Under the pieces are notes generated by a model. The model did not search any database. It was not told the origin of the DNA and saw only the letters and a list, made by a program, of their open reading frames with translations. Position numbers and translations under genes: made by a program. A stretch of DNA of 64,000 bases from NCBI RefSeq assembly GCF_024323335.1, contig NC_066582.1:184730973-184794972 (forward strand), read 5' to 3'. Positions within the stretch are counted from its first letter, which is position 1, and each line of letters starts with the position of its first letter. This DNA comes from Lathyrus oleraceus (Eukaryota; Streptophyta; Magnoliopsida; Fabales; Fabaceae). Below are positions 22,792 to 34,134 of this stretch, one piece after another.

Positions 22792-23998
22792 ATGGAAAGC
22801 TTTCAAGCAGATCTAGCAGAAATGAGGACCAAACATGACCCAGTTCATGAGTATGATGCAAGGGGTAGTGCAAGGGCAAGAGGAACTCCGAGCCTTGGTT
22901 CAGAGACAAGAAATTGTGATTCCCCCTGTCGGTCAGAACCCGCCAGAAGGGACCCCTGTCGATGACGTTGCTGTTACCAACCCTGTCAACAACCATGCTA
23001 CTGGTGACGAAATGCGTGGTATTAGAATCAATGGACAACCCATCATTACAGAGGCTGCTAATGCTCGAGCGGCACGTGCTCGAGTTCACCATCCTTCTCA
23101 TTTGGTTGATAAGCAAGAAGATATGTTCACCATTCCCAGTGATGATGGTGAATTTGGAAAGGCGGAAGAGAGAGATAGAAAGGTCGACGCCCTTACTGAA
23201 AAGATTCGCGCCATGGAGTGCCAGAATTCTTTGGGCTTTGATGTTACTAATATGAGTTTAGTTGATGGGTTGAGGATCCCGTACAAGTTCAAAGCGCCAT
23301 CTCTCGACAAGTACAATGACACTTCTTGTCCCCGAACTCATGTGCAAGCTTACTACCAGAAGATATCCGCTTATACTGATGATGAAAAAATGTGGATGTA
23401 CTTTTTCCAAGACAGCTTGTCTGGAGCCTCTTTGGATTGGTACATGGACTTGAGAAAAGAATCTGCCAGAAGCTGGAGAGAGTTAGGTGAAGATTTTCTG
23501 AAGCAGTACAAGCATAACATGGACATGGCTCCGAGCAGAACCCAGTTGCAGAGTTTGTTTCAAAATACTGGTGAGAGCTTCAAGGAATATGCCCAAAGGT
23601 GGCGTGAACTAGCTGCGAGAGTACAACCTCCGATGTTGGAGAGAGAATTGACAGATATGTTCATTGGAACCCTGCAAGGTGTATTCATGGATCGTATGGG
23701 ATGTTTCCCGTTTGGTAGTTTTTCGGATGTTGTGATTTGTGGAGAAAGAACTGAAAGTCTTATCAAAGTGGGAAAAATCCAAGACCCTGGATCTTCAAGT
23801 TCTTCAAGTGCTAAGAAACCATTTTCAGGGGCACCCAGAAGGAGAGAAGGTGAGACAAATGATATACATAATCAGAGAAATGGAAACAGAGGACAACAAT
23901 ACCGTCAAGTTGCTGCTGTGACTATTCTAGCAACCCCAACTCAACAACAACAAAGAGGACAACCACAACAACAACAACAACAACAACGCCAATTCTAA
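22792..23998 (+). pseudogene. gag: Ogre gag, frameshifted near the N-terminus
   Basis: The likely start is ATG 22792 (MESFQADLAEM). The frame shifts by one base near 22834, and the rest continues in another frame from MTQFMSMMQG at 22835. The capsid-like gag domain covers roughly 23270-23740, with the SCPRTH, LWMY-like WMYFFQDSLSGAS and EYAQRWRE motifs, followed by a glutamine-rich tail (23935-23993). It ends at TAA 23996, where the frame otherwise continues into the protease part; a CAA-to-TAA change would explain it. The product would form the Ogre particle. It aligns well with the gag at 49780. Confidence 0.88.
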
Positions 23999-26145
23999 CC
24001 AAGACAAAGAATGCCAGATCGTCATTTTGATCCGTTGCCAATGACTTATGCTGAATTACTCCCTGAACTGCTCCGGTTAAAGTTTGTTGAACTTTGCACT
24101 ATGGCTCCATTAACAAGGATTCCCGTTGGTTATGATGCTAATGTCCGTTGTCATTTTCATTCTGGTGCGCCAGGGCACCACATCGAGAATTGTCGGGCTT
24201 TTCACCATAAAGTTCAAGATTTGATTGATGCCAAGATGATTAACTTCGCTCCTACTCCAAATGTGATGAATAATCATATGCCTCAGCATGGAGGGCCCAG
24301 ACTAAATAGTGTGGAAGATGGGGAAAATTTGAACTTGGTAGTCGATATTAATGATGTTCAGACTTCGTTGTTTGTGGTGAAGGAACGTCTGCTTAGAGGG
24401 GGAGTATTCCCGGGATGTGACAGGAATTGTTCAGATTGTGGTAATCATGAAAACGGCTGTGTGAAGTTGAAAGAAGGTATCCAGGAATTGATGAATGAAG
24501 GTTATTTACAGTTTGACCGAGTAGTGAAAGACCGTGGAGAGGTATCAACTGTTACCATTTACTTTACACCGTCAGAAGGTCCTGTGCGTGCTCCAAGAAC
24601 TATTAGTGCGCTCGTGACTGTTGGTACTCCTGTGACCGTAGTTGCGCCCGTGACTATTGGTACTCCGGTGACTGTTGGTGTTCCCGCAATTATTAATGCT
24701 CTAGTAACTATTAGTACCCCTACCACCATTGCTGCTTCTAGTGGAAGACTTTATGAGAATAGTAGAGCAATTCCGTGGCAATATGACAATGCCTCTTGCA
24801 GAAATAGAAGACTTGAGAATCAGGCCAGATCAGCAAATAACACTCCAGTAACAGTTGGTTAGGCTATGGGTAATGTGGGAGGACCCGGAGGATTTACGAG
24901 AAGTGGTCGTTTGTTTGCACCACATGTTCCGAAGGATAACAATGCTAAGGCTCTTGCTAGAACAAAAGGAAAACAAGTTGTTGTTGAAGAAGAACCAGTG
25001 CGAAAGGAAGTGCCCGAGGGTTCTTTTGAGAAGGACGTGGAGGAATTTATAAGAATTATCAAGAAAAGTGATTACAAGATCGTGGATCAGTTGAACCAGA
25101 CACCGTCAAAAATCTCTATTCTCTCTCTGTTAATGTGTTCCGAGGCACATCGTAACGCCCTGTTGAAAATGTTGAATATGGCTTATATGCCCCAAGAGAT
25201 TTCTGCTAACCAGCTTGAAGGTGTTATTGCAAATGTTAACACGAGAAATGGTTTGGAATTCACGAATCTAGACTTGACACCTGAGGGTCGCAATCACAAT
25301 AGAGCTCTGCATATCACGATGGAATGCAAAGGCGCGGTTTTGTCGCATGTTTTGGTTGATACCGTTTCTTCTTTGAATGTGCTACCCAAAAAGGCTCTGA
25401 GTAAGCTTGATGTCGAAGGGGTTGTTCTCACACCAAGTGATCTTGTTGTTCATGCTTTTGATGGATCCAAATGATCAGTTTGTGGTGAAGTCATGTTGCC
25501 TGTGAAGATCGGCCCGGAAGTGCTTAACATTGTCTTCTATGTGATGGATATCCAACCAGCATATAGTTGTCTGTTGGGGCGTCCCTGGATACATGGAGCC
25601 GGAGAAGTTTCTTCGACTCTCCACCAAAAGCTAAAATATGTGTGGGATGGTCAAGTTGTGACCGTGTGTGGCGAAGAGGACATCTTTGTGAGCCATTTAT
25701 CCTCCTTCAATTATGTGGAGATGGATGGAGAAATTCATGAAACTCTATGTCAAGGTTTTGAAACTGTCAGTATTGAGAAAGTGGCTTTTGTTGAACAAAA
25801 GAAACCAGGTACCTCGATTGCGTCCTATAAACAAGCTCTGGAGGTCATTCATTCAGGTAACGCGGAAGGCTGGGGCAAGATGATTGATGTGCCCGTAAAA
25901 GAAGACATGTTTGGCGTTGGTTATCAGCCTTTTCAATCATTTGAGCAGGGTGTCCAGAAATAGAAAGGGCCGTGTACTTTCACTAGTGCTGGATTGATGA
26001 ATCACGGGGATGTCTTTGCAACAGACAATGAAGATGGTGACAGTGATTGTGATATGGATAGTTGGGTGCGCCCGTGTGCTCCAGGGGAGAAGATCAACAA
26101 CTGGACTGTTGAAGAAATAGTCCAAGTTACTCTTCAGACAAAGTA
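23999..26145 (+). pseudogene. pro: Ogre nucleocapsid and protease region with in-frame stops
   Basis: It is in the same frame as gag. A zinc-knuckle-like CX2HX5HX4C (CHFHSGAPGHHIENC) is near 24150-24195. The protease motif near 25360 reads VDTVSSLNVLP, so the catalytic DTG has become DTV. In-frame stops lie at 24860 (TAG), 25472 (TGA) and 25961 (TAG), in addition to the one that ends gag. The frame ends at TAA 26144-26146, which overlaps a candidate splice donor. The region would have processed the polyprotein; it is now inactive as read. Confidence 0.87.
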
Positions 26146-26371
26146 ATTTTCTTTTGTTTTGCATTTTGCATGAAAACCCTACGCTCTGCCCAAGGCGTAG
26201 TGGTTCATTGTAGGGCCACATCATGTTTTAAATTTTCAATGATTATCATCAATAAAGGACGTTTTGCAATCAAATTTGTGCTCACTGTCTTTCTGTTTTT
26301 ACTTTCATTTTCAAAACAATAAAAATGGCAATGTTTTTTGTGACTTCCTTGAACTCTTTTCTAAAATAAAG
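26143..26371 (+). other. Predicted Ogre intron between protease and RT
   Basis: It has GT at 26143-26144 and AG at 26370-26371, giving 229 nt of T-rich sequence. Removing it puts the protease frame exactly in register with the RT ORF starting at 26373. Splicing of an intron between the gag-pro and RT-RH-IN parts is a documented hallmark of Ogre elements. The exact ends here are predicted from the sequence only. Confidence 0.65.
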
Positions 26372-26372
26372 C

Positions 26373-29300
26373 ATGAAACACCGTTCGTGTAGAATTGATC
26401 TTGCGGAATCCATTAAAAATAGTTATGTTATGGCTCAGTATGACTTCGATAATCCCATTTACCAAGCCGAAGAGGAGAGTGAAGAAGATTGTGAACTCCC
26501 CAAAGAATTGGCCAGACTATTGAAACCGAAGGAAAGGGTCATTCAACCTCATCAGGAAGAGTTGGAAGTCATTAACCTTGGTACTGAGGACGCAAAGAAA
26601 GAGATCAAGATAGGGGCTGCTTTAGAGGACAAGGTCAAGAGAGGGCTGATTGAAATGCTGCAACAATATGTGGATGTATTCGCATGGTCGTATCAAGATA
26701 TGCCTGGTTTGGATATAGATATTATGGTGCACAGGCTACCTCTCAGAGAAGATTGTCCTTCGGTAAAGCAGAAGCGTCGCAGAACTAGTCCTGATATGGC
26801 TGTCAAGATCAAAGAGGAGGTTCAGAAACAGTTGGATGCAGGTTTTCTAGCAGTTACCAATTATCCCCCTTGGGTGGCCAACATCGTACCCGTGCCGAAG
26901 AAGGATGGTAAAGTCAGGATGTGTGTCGATTACCGAGATTTAAACAGAGCCAGTCCAAAAGATGACTTCCCATTACCTCACATTGATGTATTGGTCGGTA
27001 ACACTGCTCAGTCCTCGGTTTTCCCTTTCATGGATGGATTTTCTGGCTATACCAGATCATGATGGCGCCAGAAGACATGGAGAAGACAACCTTCATAACC
27101 CCATGGGGCACCTTTTGCTACAAGGTGATGTTGTTTGGGTTGAAGAACGCCGGTGCTACCTACCAAAGAGCTATGACGACTCTTTTTCATGACATGATGC
27201 ACAAAGAAATTGAAGTATACGTGGATGATATGATTGCGAAGTCTCAGACAGAAGAGGAACACTTGGTAAACTTGCAAAAGTTGTTTGAAAGATTGAGAAA
27301 GTTTAAACTGAGGCTGAATCCAAACAAGTGTACGTTTGGAGTGAGATCTGGAAAGCTGTTAGGTTTCATTGTCAGTAGCGAAAGGGATTGAGGTTGATCC
27401 AGCGAAAGTAAAAGCTATCCAAGAAATGCCTGAACCAAGAACGGAAAAGCAGGTTCGTGGGTTTTTAGGGAGGCTGAACTACATTGCACGTTTCATATCT
27501 CACCTAACAGCTACGTGCGAATCGATATTTAAATTGCTAAGAAAAGATCAAGCAATCAGGTGGAACAATGATTGTCAAAAAGCTTTTGATAAGATAAAAG
27601 AATATTTGCAGAAACCTCCAATTCTTGTACCTCCAGTTCCTGGGAGGCCTCTGATAATGTACCTTTCAGTAACAGAGAATTCGATGGGGTGTGTATTGGG
27701 ACAGCATGACGAGTCTGGTCGAAAAGAGCATGCAATATACTACCTTAGCAAAAAGTTTACCGACTGTGAAACAAGATATTCGCTGCTTGAGAAAACTTGC
27801 TGTTATTTGGCATGGGCTGCTCGCCGACTAAGACAGTATATGTTGAACCATACTACTTTGTTGATTTCTAAGATGGACCTAGTAAAGTATATCTTTGAAA
27901 AGCCGGCTCTTACCGGACGAGTGGCTCGTTGGCAGATGATTTTGACAGAGTATGATATCTAGTACACGTTGCAAAAGGCCATCAAGGGTAGTATTCTGTC
28001 TGATTACCTTGCCGAGCAACCAATTGATGACTATCAGCCGATGATGTTTGAATTCCCCGATGAAGATATCATGTACTTAAAGATGAAAAATTGTGAAGAG
28101 CCTCTTGTCGAGGAAGGACCAGATCCCGATGACAAGTGGACACTGATGTTTGATGGGGCGGTAAATGTGAATGGAAATGGTGTTGGGGAAGTACTCATTA
28201 ATCCTAAAGGTGCACACATACCTTTTTCCGCCAGATTGACTTTTGAAGTAACCAATAACAAAGTTGAGTACAAGGCTTGTATCATGGGGATTGAGGAAGC
28301 CATCGATCTAAGGATCAAAACTATGGACATTTATGGGGATTCTGCTCTAGTGATTAACCAAGTCAATGAAGACTGGAATACTCATCAGCACCATTTGATT
28401 CCTTATAGAGATTACACCAGAAGGATCCTGACTTTCTTCAAGACAGTAAAGTTGTATCATGTATCCCGAGATGAAAATCAAATGGCTGATGCCTTAGCCA
28501 CATTGTCTTCCATGATTAAAGTTCATTGGCAGAATCATGTGTCACACGTTGCTGTGAATCGACTCGAGAGGCCTGCGTATGTGTTTGCAGCCGAGTCTGT
28601 TGTTGATGAGAAGCCGTGGTTTTATGATATTAAGAATTTCCTCAAAAGCCAAGAGTATCCTGAAGGAGCATTGAAGAATGACAAGAAGAAACTGAGAAGG
28701 CTAGCTCGAAGCTTTTACTTGAATAAGGATGATGTGTTGTACAAGAGGAACTTTGACATGGTTCTGCTCAGATGCGTGGTTAGACACGAAGCAGACATGT
28801 TAATGCAGGAAGTACACGAGGCATCTTGCGGTACCCATGTTGGTGGTCATGCAATGGCCAAGAAGTTGTTAAGAGCCGGTTATTACTGGATAACCATGGA
28901 ATATAATTGTTTCAAATACGCTCGGAAGTGCCACAAATGTCAGATCTATGCAGATAAAATGCATGTACCACCAAACCCTCGGAATGTTATGAATTCTCCT
29001 TGGCCATTCGCAATGTGGGGCATCGATATGATTGGAAAGATTGAACCTACTGCTTCTAATGGACATCGCTTCATCCTAGTCGCGATTGATTACTTTACCA
29101 AATGGGTGGAAGCAGCGTCCTATGCCAATGTTACCAGACAAGTGGTTGCTCGATTCATTAAGAAAGAAATTATCTGTCGTTATGGGGTCCCTGAGAGAAT
29201 CATCACTGAAAATGGTTCGAATCTCAATAACAAGATGATGAAAGAGCTTTGCAAAGACTTTAAGATCGAACACCACAATTCTTCTCCTTACAAACCAAAG

Positions 29301-29867
29301 ATGAATGGTGTTGTAGAGGCGGCGAACAAGAACATTAAGAAGATTGTGCAAAAGATGGTTGTGACGTACAAGGATTGGCATGAGATGTTGCCTTTCGCTT
29401 TGCATGGGTATCGCACCTCAGTGCGTACGTCAACCGGGGCAACTCCGTTTTCACTTGTGTATGGCATGGAGGCAGTCTTGCCAGTAGAAGTTGAAATCCC
29501 TTCTTTGAGGGTGATGATGGATGTAAAACTTGACGAGGCTGAGTGGGTTCAAGCCAGGTTTGATGAGTTAAATTTAATTGAGGAAAAGCGATTAGCAGCT
29601 GTGTGCCATGGACAACTATATCAAAGAAGGATGAAGAAGGCCTTTGATCAGAAAGTGCATCCTCGAAGCTATCAGATAGGTGACTTAGTTTTGAAGAGGA
29701 TCCTTCCTCCCACTACAGATAACAGGGGCAAGTGGACTCCGAATTATGAAGGTCCATATGTTGTTAAAAAGGTCTTTTCTGGTGGAGCCTTGATGCTTAC
29801 ATCTATGGATGGTGAAGATTTTCCGTCTCCTGTGAACTCAGATGTAGTAAAAAAATACTTCGCATAA
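26373..29867 (+). pseudogene. pol: Ogre pol: RT, RNase H, second RNase H, integrase
   Basis: The domains are in order but broken. RT runs from about 26780 (PPWVANIVPVPKKDGK) with the VYVDDM box near 27215. A one-base deletion near 27050 and a second shift near 27370 break the frame, and TAG 27960-27962 interrupts the end of the first RNase H. That RNase H is degenerate: its first catalytic Asp position reads YLSVTENS. A second, archaeal-type RNase H follows (DKWTLMFDGA near 28130, later YGDSALV and MADALA). Integrase has its HHCC finger near 28815-28940 and core near 29010-29330. The second core Asp reads TENG instead of the usual TDNG. Translation ends at 29867 (KKYFA). There is no chromodomain, as expected for the Tat lineage. 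Confidence 0.9.
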
Positions 29868-30012
29868 ACTGACCCGCTGGACAAAGAAAGAAAGTCCAGG
29901 CAAAAAAGGGCATCCCGGCGAACCAAAAAAAAAAAAAAGAAGGAAAAAAAGGGTTCGGGCAAAAGTTAGGGATAAGAATAAAAATAATATGTACACCCGA
30001 AAAGTCGAAAAC

Positions 30013-30070
30013 CTGCAAAGGCGGCTTAGGAAAAAATGGGTATCCCGATGGATTGAAAACCTGAAAAGGC
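30013..30070 (+). repeat. Two GNRA hairpins, 48 nt apart
   Basis: CCTGCAAAGG (30013-30022) and CCTGAAAAGG (30061-30070) each form a CCT/AGG stem with a GCAA or GAAA loop, preceded by GAAAA and followed by CGG. The minus-strand family-B element has CCCGAAAGGG twice with the same 48-nt spacing, so one stem pair differs in a compensated way. Confidence 0.6.
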
Positions 30071-31204
30071 GGTCCCGGCAAAAGAGGGATTAAAGCGAAG
30101 ACTACAGTCTGAGTTATCTGTACTTCATCGCGTTTCAGTGTCTACCATCTTGAAGGATATGATCGGTCCAATCACTCTTCTCAGAAAGCAAAGAATTTGG
30201 GGGAAAGTGAAGATCTATGAGTCATAACAAAATTGGAAAATAGTGGAATGTCGTGTTCACATTGCCAATAGGATAGTTTATTTTCTCTTTTGGCGCAATT
30301 ACCTCTTCCTAAGAATTGCTTCCTGATGTATTTGCCTTTATAGGCCATTTTCAATCAATAAAAGTCGTTATTCAGTCAAATTGCTCTCTTGTTTTTTTAA
30401 TTCTACTGTTTTGTTTGCAAAAAACGTCTGAATTTTTGATAAACATTGCATCTAAAAACATGAAGGCTAGACAATGGCGTGCGGAAAGATAAAACATCTG
30501 AAAATCATTTTGAATGTTGAGTACACTTGAGTATATTTTGTCCATACGATCCCCTGGGGCATGTATGTCTTGTCATTTTGCAGGTTACTATCTTTGATTG
30601 ATGGCTAAAGCAGATGAGCCAAAGTTTGTTCAAAGGAAGACCCTGTGGTTTCAACATTGTCTCGTCGTGTAAGAAGTTGGGTCGTCTAAGTCGAGTTCAG
30701 AATTTGTTCCCCCAGCATGGTCGAGAGGTTGGTGTTTTCCCAACAAGTGACTCCCCAGTTGAGTTGGTTTCTCTACCGTTCCGAGAATGTCAGACCAGTA
30801 AGTATCCTCATCAATGTCCCCACAAAGTTGGAAGATCGAATCAGAAATTGTATGCTCAGTAAAGTGATCATTTTGCTTTCCCAGCAGGAGTTTTCCTCCC
30901 TTTGCATCTTGCATGTAGTAACCATCATTTGCATTCGCATTCTCAAATCGCGTAGCATTTCCATTCAATATGGAGCATTACGCCATGAAAAAACTCAAAC
31001 ATATGCATACATACATGTATTAAACCAAATTGGAGCATATCCCCAGAAGAGACGAATCATTTTTCAACATCAGTGTAGCACATTTGCAGCAGTTGCACTT
31101 AGCAACATTTAGAATCGATAATCCTAGTGAGATTTATTTTCTCACCAGTCCGTGAAAGGAAAGCTTGATTCCCTTCCAATTTAGTCCCCGACAAGTGTCT
31201 GCCT

Positions 31205-32010
31205 TATTTTGACATATGTAAATATCATCCTTGTGATACCGGTAGGTGTCGTGTTGATCCTCACAAATGTCTGTGCTTTTCTTTGATGTCGACGAACATC
31301 ATCTTTCGATGTCGGTAAACGTCGAATTCCAATCGTTGACCATCAGTAAATGGCATGTCTCGCATGGTGTCTACAAAAATCGTTATGTCAACACCCATAA
31401 GTGTATTTCTTTCTTTGGTGTCGGTAAACATCATTGTTCGATGTCGGTAAACATCAGCCGCTTGTTAACCATCGGTAAATGGTTTTGTCGTTTAAGATTC
31501 CCTAGCAGATTCGCTATCCGTAAATATCGAGTATTTCATTGTCGCCATCAGTAAATGGTTTCGTTTCATAAATATATTCTTTTCTAGGTGTCTGTAAACA
31601 TCATTGTTCGATGTCGGTACACATCAAGTTCCTTCCCAGTCATTGGTAAATGTCTGGTCTTGTTTCACTTATAAACATCTTTCTTCGATGTCGGTAAACA
31701 TCGAGTTCCTTCCCAGTCATCGGTAAAGGTTAGGTCTCGTTTCACTTATAAAAATCTTTGTTCGATGTCGGTAAACATCGAGTTCCTCCCCAGTGAAGCC
31801 GCCATCGATAAATGGCCTCGCTTTCTTTGATATCGGTAAATATCAAAAATTGTTTTGAAGTCGCCATCGGTAAATGGCCTCGCTTTCTTTGATATCGGTA
31901 AATATCAATTTGTTTTGAAGCCGCCATCGGTAAATGGCCTCGCTTTCTTTGATATCGGTAAATATCAATTTATTTTGAAGCCACCATCGGTAAATGGCCT
32001 CGCTTTCTTT
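31205..32010 (+). repeat. Array of about twenty CGGTAA-loop hairpins
   Basis: The constant loop CGGTAA (sometimes CAGTAA, CCGTAA or TGGTAA) is flanked by complementary arms that differ from unit to unit. Examples are GATGT/ACATC (31440-31455), AACCAT/ATGGTT (31467-31484), GCCAT/ATGGC (31863-31878) and TTGATAT/ATATCAA (31889-31908). Units are spaced irregularly in the first half. From 31799 to about 32013 they are locked into a 60-bp tandem repeat holding one GCCAT and one GATAT hairpin. The pattern is seen directly; any RNA role is inferred. Confidence 0.85.
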
Positions 32011-32013
32011 GAT
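31799..32013 (+). repeat. 60-bp tandem repeat, about 3.6 copies
   Basis: Units start near 31799, 31861, 31921 and 31981 and share ATGGCCTCGCTTTCTTTGAT. Each full unit includes the GCCAT and GATAT hairpins. It looks like a recent local amplification inside the older hairpin array. Confidence 0.88.
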
Positions 32014-32120
32014 TCATTCCCTGTAGAGTGCAAATTCTCCGGTTATTTTGGTATTCAATCCCTATTTACCTTGAAAGTCTGATAGCCGCTGCTTTCATCC
32101 GTTCAGGTTCACAGTTGATT

Positions 32121-32133
32121 GAATAGGGGCAGC
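32121..32133 (+). other. Polypurine tract of the family-A Ogre
   Basis: GAATAGGGGCAGC lies directly before the 3' LTR. It is nearly identical to the tract of the minus-strand element at 3969. Confidence 0.9.
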
Positions 32134-34134
32134 TGTAGCACCTCAAAATTTGCCCTCCTCATTCATGCATTCATTTTAGGTCATTTAACACTTCATATTG
32201 CATCTCATCATGTCAATCAGAATTAGCTCCCAGAGGATATCATCCAAGTCAATTGGTTTCACTTTCAGAGGTTTTCTTCAAAAGATCAAGCTTAACAGGC
32301 TCAGTACAGTTCAAAATTCAACTGTGAAATCGAAAGTCAACTGTTGGTCAACTGAAGGTCAAATGGCTAGGGAATAACTTGAGTTACTTCCAACATGTTC
32401 AAATGAGGCCTATTCATCATTTTACATATTACTCTTGAAGGAACAAAGGTCCAGCGCACAGGTTACAAATTTGGAAAGATGACTTGAACTGTCATGCTCG
32501 CTAGGCGAGCAGAATGGTTCGCCTAGCGAGCCACCAAAGTCTGAACTGTCATGCTCGCTGGGCGAGCAGATCCTTCGCTAGGCAAAGCCCACGCGTTTTG
32601 AAAATGAAAAATATAACAGAAAAATTTTGGGCTTGAGTTGCCTTCATTCTAAGCCCACCAAGCCACGAAAATCAGAGTATAAATTCTAAAATTTCATTGA
32701 AACAAAACCCTAGAGAGATTCTAACTAATTCAGAGCAGCCTCCAGAGACTGAAGGGATCACCTCTACCAATTCCATCTCATATAAACCCTAAGATTGTTC
32801 TGCAAACCCAACGGTGCAATTCAATTTCACTCGATCTCTCCAATCAGGTTTGCCTTATTCCCATTACTTTACGCTTTTAATTTAAATTTCCTAAAGCATG
32901 AGGTATTATGGTTGAATCCGGGAGAGTGGGTATAGTTAGGTTTCACATGTGGGTTTAGATATGCATGAATGTGTAAAACAATGCCTTTAATGTTTGACCA
33001 CTTAATTTCTGAAATGGGTACGACGGGGTTTGGGGTTTCTGAAATCATACTGTTATCAGAGAAGAACCCAGAACCCACAGGCATTTGCTAGCCCATCGCT
33101 AGGCGAGCCTGCAGCGAAGCTTCGCTAAGCCTTCGTTAGGCGAAGCAGTAGCGATCGCGACAGTAGCTGCTTTTTTTCTTTGCTCTCCAATCTATTTTGT
33201 GTTTGCTATGGCATGCTTTCTATTACGTCCGGGCACATGTTTTGGTATGTATGTCATGTATTGATGTGTGGATCCTTGCCCCCTGATTTTGAGTTTTGAT
33301 ACCCTTTTCATGCAGTTGTTTGACAAGAGGTTTAGGCCTCTCACCCTTCGTTGCTTTTTGTGAGCTTTTTTATGAACTTTAATGGCATGATTCATGTGGT
33401 TACATTCTTATTTGGTGCAACTCTTGATGGCACCCCATCTTGTTTTTTCTAACCTATTTGTTGAGTTTTTGTGAGGGCTCACATGACTCTTGAAGAGATA
33501 GCTTGCTTGGTATTCCACTTTATTTGTGGGATACCATTTGGAGATTTATTCTGATTGCTTTGCTGACTTGCTTTCTTTGATGGTGCTAGCTTGAGAGATC
33601 TCTGGGTTTCTTATTTCTTTAGTTGCTATTACTTCGGATCTTTATCCGTGTGGTAGATCTCTTGACCCCTTTTACATCTTTTCAGCATTTTACTGCTTTC
33701 TTAGCTGGAAGACCTCGATAGGAGGCAATGTTTTTGTGTGTTTACTTTTGTGCCCAAAGACCTCCAAGAAGAGGCACCAGTGCTAAAGACCTCCATGAAG
33801 AGGCAATTGACGGATAAAAGGGATTACTAGTCAATCCCCCGTTATTCAGTGTGTCGTTCTTTATGCTTACACTACGTGTCGATGCTTCAGAACAAAAGCC
33901 CAAGATCTTTTGTCCGGTCAGTCAGTGGAGAGGGTTCCATCTTCCTGAATCCCCACTTTTTGTCATGAGCTCACCCTGTCTAAGGTTAAGAGCTATGAGG
34001 TCTTATCCTCATTAGCCTTTTGATCTGCTCACCCTGACGTTTAGTGTCAGCGGTTAAGAGCCTGTTTGGTTACCCTTCCATGGCTTGTTTGTCGAGGTTG
34101 ATATGACCCCTCTTGACTAAAGCCCTACCCAGGT
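32134..34134 (+). repeat. 3' LTR of the family-A Ogre, truncated
   Basis: It matches the first 2.0 kb of the 5' LTR (15562 on) with roughly 2% difference in the first kilobase. It stops after CCCTACCCAGGT, where the 5' LTR continues ATGTTGAGCC. The missing end includes the U5 hairpin and LTR terminus. The next base starts a minus-strand family-B LTR piece, so this is a rearrangement breakpoint. Confidence 0.9.

Larger units (their letters stand above)
29868..32120 (+). repeat. Long 3' UTR of the family-A Ogre
   Basis: This 2.25 kb stretch has no supported gene. It contains a poly-A run near 29925, two GNRA-type hairpins (30013-30022 and 30061-30070), an AT-rich middle (30100-31190) in which I see only short ORFs without domains, and then the CGGTAA hairpin array up to the polypurine tract. 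The 3' UTR of Ogre elements is known to vary and to hold tandem repeats. Confidence 0.8.
15562..34134 (+). mobile_element. Family-A Ogre retrotransposon, decayed, 3' LTR truncated
   Basis: The order is 5' LTR, Ogre primer site, ORF1 (split by a solo LTR and internally deleted), gag-pro, intron, RT-RH-aRH-IN, long repeat-rich 3' UTR, polypurine tract and a 2.0 kb piece of the 3' LTR. The first kilobase of the two LTRs differs by about 2% by eye, so it is older than the Tekay-like element. The left flank ends CTCTG. No matching duplication is visible on the right because the 3' LTR breaks off at 34134 against a family-B LTR piece. Stops, frameshifts and altered active sites make it non-autonomous. 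Confidence 0.92.

Noticed and set aside
30614..31112. Overlapping ORFs of 82-131 codons in the Ogre 3' UTR
   Set aside because: They have no start context, domain or homology to element proteins. They are consistent with chance ORFs in 3' UTR sequence.
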